Shown one piece after another: positions 59,159-64,000 of a stretch of 64,000 nucleotides of DNA; within the stretch, counting starts at the first letter, position 1; each line of letters begins with the position of its first letter. Both the position numbers and the translations under genes were made by a program. Under the pieces are notes generated by a model. That model did not search any database and was not told where the DNA came from. It worked only from the letters and a program-made list of their open reading frames with translations. Location: positions 1,221,001 through 1,285,000 of the forward strand of contig NZ_CP089979.1 in the NCBI RefSeq assembly GCF_021389935.1. The letters run 5' to 3'. This stretch comes from Fulvivirga ligni (lineage in GTDB: Bacteria > Bacteroidota > Bacteroidia > Cytophagales > Cyclobacteriaceae).

Positions 59159-62071
59159 TTATTTTTCGATCAGAATATGAGAAGTTACGGCTTCATCATC
59201 ACTGGCCAGTTTTATAATATAAAAACCAGGCTTAAGATTATTTACCGGTATCGTCAACTCATCTTCCTGGCTTAAGTTCCTTTCAAAAGCCACTTGTCCC
59301 GTGGTGGTAATTATGAATACCTGTGAATAGTCCTTTATTCCTTTCAGGTGAATTTCACTGGAAGCAGGATTCGGGTATAGAGTGGCATCTCCTAAATTAC
59401 TCGCTAACAGACTTGAAGATGCGCCGTTAAATTCAGCATGAGACCATGGGAAATTCCCTGAATAATGGATGTAATAATTGCCATCTATCCTGGCAGGCAT
59501 ACTGTTAGACCAAGTGTTTGTATAATCCACTCCATTAATAGTAAGTTCAACTAAATTCCATGAGTTAATATAGCTGATATTACCTGATGTTACCCAGCAA
59601 TATTCTCCACTACCTTCCTGAGTATACGGCAATGAGATTGGCGTATATGTTGCACAACCTGTAGGCGGTGTATCAACTTCACTAAAGGTAGCCGTTATGC
59701 TGAGATTAGAATTCACAGTTACACTTAATGGATTAGCTGTACTGCTAACGCTGCCAGACCAGCCATCAAACTGATATCCGCTCGATGCGGATGCTGTTAA
59801 AGTTACCACTGTGCCAGCATCATATGTGCCTCCCGCAGGGCTTACGCTTACTGTTCCTGACCCCACTACAGAGGTAGTTAGAGTATATTGCTCAATAGGA
59901 TCATCAGTCACCGTGATGGTACTTGTATCTGTGTATCCGCCATCTGCTGTGGTTACGGTAATGGTAGCAGATCCTTCACCCTGAGCAGTCACAACTCCTG
60001 AGGCCGAAACAGTTGCCACGTCAGTGTCACTTGAAGACCAGCTAACAGCCTTGTTGCTTGCATTCGATGGAGTTACAGTAGCCGTGAGTGTTGCTGTTTG
60101 TCCCAGGCTAAGCTCCACATTTGATGGAGATAATGATACCCCACTAACATCCACCGGCTCACTAGCTCCTGGTTCTTCACCAAAAGCTAATTGCCCATCC
60201 ACATACAATGGAATATTAGGAGTTTTTGCTAATCCAGACCCTACTCCTTGATATGAGTAGTCATTAGAAGGATCCCACGCGCTGGCAGGTGCATCGTAAG
60301 GTAGTCTAATCCTCATTTGCACTTCTTTTCTGGATTCTCCCTGCCCCCCAGGCCATAAAAATACTGATGGGCTTAGTGTTACTTCCGTGAAGTAAATATT
60401 GTTAGCGGCATCCCAGGCTTGTAGTCCGGTATAGGTAGCAATGCCTCCATTATTAGTGCTTACAACGTAATCCGATGCTGAATATCCAGCGGCAACACCT
60501 TCGGATATATTAATGAATAATCTGAAGGAATGATTGTCTGCTATACGAGAAGGCCATGCAGTATGATTGTAGATCCAAACAGCCCATTCCGTGTGAGAAG
60601 GACCTTGAGCATTGAGTTTAGCTTCTGTAAAGAACTCTTCACCAGGTATTTCTGGTGTAGGAAAACTGCTCAGCTCTGATCCGCCAAAGTCTTCCACGAG
60701 TTTGGCCATTACACCTGAAAAACCAGCATTGTAGTCACAGGCCACTTCATTATTTACATAATTAGAGCGCTCATCCGCATAAGAATCATCATTGTTAGGT
60801 CCGCCGACCAATGCTCCGTAAAGGGTATGACGAGTGAATGAAGGAGGTCCGTTCTGGTTATTAGACCAGCAACCATGAGCCGTTCTATGGTGCGGATTTA
60901 ATGGTGGATTAGTACCATAACCACATACGTAGCTACTATTTCTTGGATTATCGCCTAAAGCGTATTGCGCTTGTGAGAGTGCAAAGTCATAGTATTTGCT
61001 GGCTTTGGCGCTGGAGGTGGCCAGGGGTGAATAAACCAAAGCTAAAAAGCTGGTATTCAGGCTGTACCTCAAAGCACCCCAAACATCCAGATAAGCTAAG
61101 CCTCCCGGTGTGTAAGTAATTCTGCTGCCATTGTAGCCGTCAGTCCAGTAGTCCAGGTGGCGCTCTGCATCAGTTTTATACTGAGCGTTGCCAGTAAGCT
61201 GAGCCATGAGTACATAACAGCCATATGATTTATCATCCCAGGCTAGTCCCCATTTGTAAGACTTGTCGGTACTTTGTCTTTCATTACTCAAATTAGCGTA
61301 ATAGCTGGTAGCCTTGGTAAGGTAGCTCTGATTGCCAGTGGCTTTATATAACCAAATAGCTCCCCAAACTAATTCATCATTATAGCCACTGTATGAGCGA
61401 TAGTAGCCGGCCGCATCAGTAATGGCATCAGAGTAAGAGCCTCTGTAGGTGTCAGCGAAACTATATAGTTGCTCTGCATGTGCTAATAAAGTACTGCTAT
61501 AGGCAGGGTCATCATTAGCAAAGATGATACTAGCTGCAGCCATGGCAGCAGCAGTTTCGGCTGCCAGGTCAGAGCCAGGGTTGCTGGCATCTATTTTATA
61601 TGATGGCCTTTCCATTTGCATTACTTCTGCAGAGCCCCACCAGGCATGGTCTGTTCCACCGTTGCCTACCTGTCCCCAAAATTCATTGGGAGCGGTATGG
61701 CACTTAATGAAATAATCATTTACCCATCGTAGATTTCTCTTTAGATAAGCCATCTGGTTGGTGGAGGTATAGCCATCTTCAAACTCTATTGCTCCCCAGG
61801 CCAGCACAGTGGCAGAAAAAGCCATCGGGAAGCCAAACTTTACATGGTCTCCGGCATCATACCAGCCACCGGTTAAGTCATGGCCAACATCGGCACCGTC
61901 ATCCAGGGCAGAATCATCGCGCCAGTTGAGGCGGTTGTTGTTTAACTGGCCGGATTCCTGAGCTTCGTAAAAAAGCATTGATTTTTGTAAAACTTCGGCA
62001 TAATTATACTGTGCCCATGCCAGGGGCATGCTCATGAGATAAATGAGCACGAATGTGCTTAACGTTTTCAT
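59159..62071 (-). CDS. GH9 endoglucanase with CBM3-like, BIG2 and T9SS sorting domains
   Basis: A 970-residue exported cellulase that hydrolyses beta-1,4-glucan. After the signal (KTLSTFVLIYLMSMPLAWAQ) comes the GH9 catalytic domain with YDAGDHVKFGFP (residues 71-82, the nucleophile-side Asp pair), NPHHRTAHGCW near 392 and DERSNYVNNEVACDYNAG near 435, including the acid Glu. A CBM3-like domain (about 480-640), a BIG2 Ig-like domain (NASNKAVSWSSSDTDVATVS), an InlB-type repeat (TLTASASSGYQFDGWSGS) and a C-terminal T9SS sorting domain (DATLYPNPASSEIHLKGI) follow. Converges with the esterase gene. Confidence 0.93.
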   Translation of the reverse strand: MKTLSTFVLIYLMSMPLAWAQYNYAEVLQKSMLFYEAQESGQLNNNRLNWRDDSALDDGADVGHDLTGGWYDAGDHVKFGFPMAFSATVLAWGAIEFEDGYTSTNQMAYLKRNLRWVNDYFIKCHTAPNEFWGQVGNGGTDHAWWGSAEVMQMERPSYKIDASNPGSDLAAETAAAMAAASIIFANDDPAYSSTLLAHAEQLYSFADTYRGSYSDAITDAAGYYRSYSGYNDELVWGAIWLYKATGNQSYLTKATSYYANLSNERQSTDKSYKWGLAWDDKSYGCYVLMAQLTGNAQYKTDAERHLDYWTDGYNGSRITYTPGGLAYLDVWGALRYSLNTSFLALVYSPLATSSAKASKYYDFALSQAQYALGDNPRNSSYVCGYGTNPPLNPHHRTAHGCWSNNQNGPPSFTRHTLYGALVGGPNNDDSYADERSNYVNNEVACDYNAGFSGVMAKLVEDFGGSELSSFPTPEIPGEEFFTEAKLNAQGPSHTEWAVWIYNHTAWPSRIADNHSFRLFINISEGVAAGYSASDYVVSTNNGGIATYTGLQAWDAANNIYFTEVTLSPSVFLWPGGQGESRKEVQMRIRLPYDAPASAWDPSNDYSYQGVGSGLAKTPNIPLYVDGQLAFGEEPGASEPVDVSGVSLSPSNVELSLGQTATLTATVTPSNASNKAVSWSSSDTDVATVSASGVVTAQGEGSATITVTTADGGYTDTSTITVTDDPIEQYTLTTSVVGSGTVSVSPAGGTYDAGTVVTLTASASSGYQFDGWSGSVSSTANPLSVTVNSNLSITATFSEVDTPPTGCATYTPISLPYTQEGSGEYCWVTSGNISYINSWNLVELTINGVDYTNTWSNSMPARIDGNYYIHYSGNFPWSHAEFNGASSSLLASNLGDATLYPNPASSEIHLKGIKDYSQVFIITTTGQVAFERNLSQEDELTIPVNNLKPGFYIIKLASDDEAVTSHILIEK

Positions 62072-62504
62072 AAGGATATGTTTAAGGTGAAAAATGGTTT
62101 AGGTTGAGACAATATAATCTCAGGTTCAGAATGGTGAATTCTGAAAATATAAGGTGGCATGCCGGGTAGCTGGTATGCCGGGTTAAGTTTCTAAGATTGT
62201 GTAATTACAACACTAGGTCCGCAGCAAATCTCTGCGAGAGTGATGTGAAAATGGCCAATAGACAGTAGTGGTTTTTAGTAGTAGAAGCATGAGGTTTAGG
62301 TTATGGTAGTTTTGATTATAACTATACTGAATTTAGTGATTTTTTGTGAGAGATAAAAGCCAAAAGTGTTGCAGAAGGCACTAAACGAGCCAGTTGAGAA
62401 AGGTTGATTAAATGTTTTTACTACAATTAATTGATAGTCAGAGAGGTGATGGACCAAATAAAATCTGAACTTCTAATTTTTAAAATCAGATTTGATCTGT
62501 CAAA
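62072..62504. other. Non-coding region upstream of the GH9 gene
   Basis: These 433 bases hold no convincing gene. Short direct repeats GGCATGCCGGGT and GGTATGCCGGGT occur near 62155-62185, and the inverted repeat AAATCTGA/TCAGATTT (62461-62493) may terminate the lipoprotein gene that ends at 62505. The GH9 promoter should lie here but no TAnnTTTG is evident. Confidence 0.45.
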
Positions 62505-63074
62505 CTATTCCAAACTCACCTCATAGTCATACCTATCCATCTTTTGTACTCCTGAAAATGAAACGGTAAGCTTTTTCTTGGTCCAGTCGCCTTTGTAGTA
62601 TCCTAGAATATCATCATCTCCCAGGTATTTGGAAACATCATTATAGGTTAGGCCATCTTTCATCATTTGTTCATAGTAAACTCTGATTACTGGCTCTATC
62701 TGTTCAATGTTTTTATCAGTATCCATCTCTAAAAGGAAAATAACCAGTTGCTCAGGTTTTGAGTCCAGTTTTAAAGGAATATTAACTTCACGATTTGAGG
62801 AGGAAAGAATAAGTGTTTTGGCTAGTAAAGGGCTTGATAGAGTTGGCTGTTGAGTATTCTCATATATCAAAAGCATGAGCTCATCATTTTGAGTAGATAG
62901 AGTACTCATGTCTTCACTCAGGTTATACGCCTTTACGAAGATATTATATGTATCTGATAATGAGGAGGTAGTTGGTTTTGCGGAATTTGAGCTACTACTA
63001 GTGCTGGTGGGGTGCTGTTTAGATGCACAGCTGACTAGAATTAAGAAAGCAGAGAGGTAAGCAAGGTATTTCAT
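62505..63074 (-). CDS. Ser/Thr-rich lipoprotein of unknown function
   Basis: A 189-residue predicted lipoprotein (signal KYLAYLSAFLILVSC, lipobox LVSC) with a Ser/Thr-rich linker directly after the Cys (STSSSSNSAKPTTSS). The folded part has EDMSTLSTQNDELMLLIYEN, LVIFLLEMDTDKNIEQIEPV and DILGYYKGDWTKKKLTVSFS and ends YDYEVSLE. No family is recognised. It lies 53 bases after fabG on the same strand and may be co-transcribed. A weak hairpin follows. Confidence 0.6.
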   Translation of the reverse strand: MKYLAYLSAFLILVSCASKQHPTSTSSSSNSAKPTTSSLSDTYNIFVKAYNLSEDMSTLSTQNDELMLLIYENTQQPTLSSPLLAKTLILSSSNREVNIPLKLDSKPEQLVIFLLEMDTDKNIEQIEPVIRVYYEQMMKDGLTYNDVSKYLGDDDILGYYKGDWTKKKLTVSFSGVQKMDRYDYEVSLE

Positions 63075-63127
63075 AAACTAAAAATTGGGTGCACCTAAAG
63101 CCGGCACACCCAATGATTATATTTTTA

Positions 63128-63874
63128 TTAGGTAAGCATTCCACCGTCTACCTGTAGTACTTGTCCTGAGATGTATGAAGACATATCAGATCCTAAGAAT
63201 ACACAAGCTTCAGCTACATCTTCCGGAGTACCACCTCTTTTCAAAGGGATAGCGTCTCTCCATCCTTGTACCGTTTTTTCGTCAAGCTTATCAGTCATTT
63301 CAGTTTCTATAAATCCTGGAGCAATGGCGTTAGATCTTACACCTCTTGAGCCAAGCTCTAAAGCTACTGATTTAGTGAAACCGATAATACCTGCTTTACT
63401 AGCAGAATAGTTGGTCTGGCCGGCGTTACCCTTAATTCCTACTACAGAAGTCATGTTTATGATAGAACCACTTCTCTGCTTCATCATAGTTTTAGTAGCA
63501 GCTTTCACTGTGTTAAAACAAGACTTCAAGTTTATATTGATTACAGAATCCCAATCAGCTTCATTTATTCTAAGAAGCAAGTTATCTTTAGTAATACCTG
63601 CATTGTTCACAAGGATATCTAAAGATCCAAATTCTGCAACTACGTCGTTGATTAACTGCTCAGCAGCAGCAAAATCAGAAGCATCCGAGCGATAACCTTT
63701 GGCCTTAACACCTTTGTCAGCCAACTCTTTTTCTAAAGCTTCACCTTTTTCTACACTAGAAAGATAAGTGAAAGCAACATTAGCTCCTTGCTCAGCATAT
63801 TTTAGAGCAATGGCTCTTCCTATACCTTTTGAAGCTCCGGTTACCAACGCGGTTTTGCCTTCTAATAATTTCAT
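63128..63874 (-). CDS. fabG: 3-oxoacyl-[acyl-carrier-protein] reductase
   Basis: NADPH-dependent SDR of 248 residues that reduces 3-oxoacyl-ACP in fatty-acid elongation. The cofactor motif is TGASKGIGRAIALKYA near residue 11, followed by LVNNAGITKDNLLLRINEAD, NMTSVVGIKGNAGQTNYSAS with catalytic Ser and Tyr (YSASKAG), RSNAIAPGFIETEMTDKL and the C-terminal YISGQVLQVDGGML. These match FabG throughout. A -7-like TATTTTTG (minus strand, 63913-63920) lies 38 bases upstream of its start. Confidence 0.96.
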   Translation of the reverse strand: MKLLEGKTALVTGASKGIGRAIALKYAEQGANVAFTYLSSVEKGEALEKELADKGVKAKGYRSDASDFAAAEQLINDVVAEFGSLDILVNNAGITKDNLLLRINEADWDSVININLKSCFNTVKAATKTMMKQRSGSIINMTSVVGIKGNAGQTNYSASKAGIIGFTKSVALELGSRGVRSNAIAPGFIETEMTDKLDEKTVQGWRDAIPLKRGGTPEDVAEACVFLGSDMSSYISGQVLQVDGGMLT

Positions 63875-63912
63875 TTGTATACGTTTTATTATTCTATTTT
63901 AAATATCACCAG

Positions 63913-63920
63913 CAAAAATA
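63913..63920 (-). promoter_or_regulatory. Candidate -7 promoter element of fabG
   Basis: On the minus strand TATTTTTG matches TAnnTTTG. No -33 TTG is at the expected distance, so this is weak. Confidence 0.3.
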
Positions 63921-64000
63921 CAGATATGAATATTATTCCCGAGCTTTTTTGTTCTTCTTTAACAATGTTGGTGCTAATTGTAAGGCGGAAATAGTGATTA

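Noticed and set aside
1-64000. tRNA or rRNA genes
   Set aside because: No cloverleaf with a CCA end or rRNA-like conserved stretch was noticed in the gaps between genes; a dedicated search would settle this.

Overview
The window looks like a chromosomal segment of a free-living member of the Bacteroidota, most likely a marine or soil Cytophagales relative (Fulvivirga/Marivirga-like; the genus is a guess). The signs are C-terminal type IX secretion sorting domains on two secreted polysaccharide-acting enzymes, a GLPGLI-family protein beside a SusC/TonB-receptor-like barrel, UPF0173 and Rdx proteins, candidate promoters with the Bacteroidota -7 motif TAnnTTTG, and an AccD lacking its zinc ribbon. 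No rRNA, tRNA, CRISPR array or complete insertion sequence was seen.

Layout. 1-5.2 kb is the end of a surface-polysaccharide cluster: two Wzy/ligase-like membrane proteins, two glycosyltransferases and a WecA-type initiating transferase. 5.2-11.3 kb carries sulfate activation (cysQ divergent from cysC-cysD-cysN), running tightly into pheS, a 3-hydroxyacyl-CoA dehydrogenase and a Rieske-like lipoprotein. 11.3-16.5 kb (minus strand) holds three periplasmic parvulin/SurA-type folding factors followed by a MoxR ATPase. 16.6-19.5 kb is an Rsb-type partner-switching module (membrane GAF-PP2C phosphatase, STAS protein, HATPase kinase). 19.6-31.1 kb is mixed housekeeping and accessory sequence: fructose-bisphosphate aldolase, accD, an amidase, two AraC regulators, SDR, cupin, GNAT and small membrane proteins, one of them apparently frameshifted.

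31.1-34.7 kb is the most likely defence locus: a membrane-anchored AbiC-like protein whose gene overlaps one for a 781-residue protein with two tandem DUF262 domains. 36.7-41.6 kb is a repeat-rich accessory island on the minus strand. It contains a RAYT (REP-associated transposase) flanked by perfectly inverted palindromes, a second dispersed palindromic repeat family, two paralogous unknown proteins, a DUF4253-like protein and an Imm49-like protein; together these look like orphan immunity genes.

41.6-47.6 kb is a two-component system divergent from a GLPGLI protein and a large outer-membrane receptor. Three 10-bp-spaced GTTAAC repeats lie between them and are a good candidate for the response-regulator operator. 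47.6-54.6 kb holds two overlapping lipoprotein genes, hemE with a small membrane-protein gene behind it, and a kinase-like domain fused to a D15-type outer-membrane barrel, broken by one extra A. 54.8-57 kb has a radical SAM protein and an ECF sigma factor with its membrane partner. 57.2-62.1 kb has two convergent secreted carbohydrate-active enzymes: an esterase with PKD and CBM-like modules, and a GH9 cellulase with CBM3-like, BIG2 and sorting modules. The window ends with a lipoprotein and fabG.

All calls come from reading the sequence and recalling family motifs; no database search was run.
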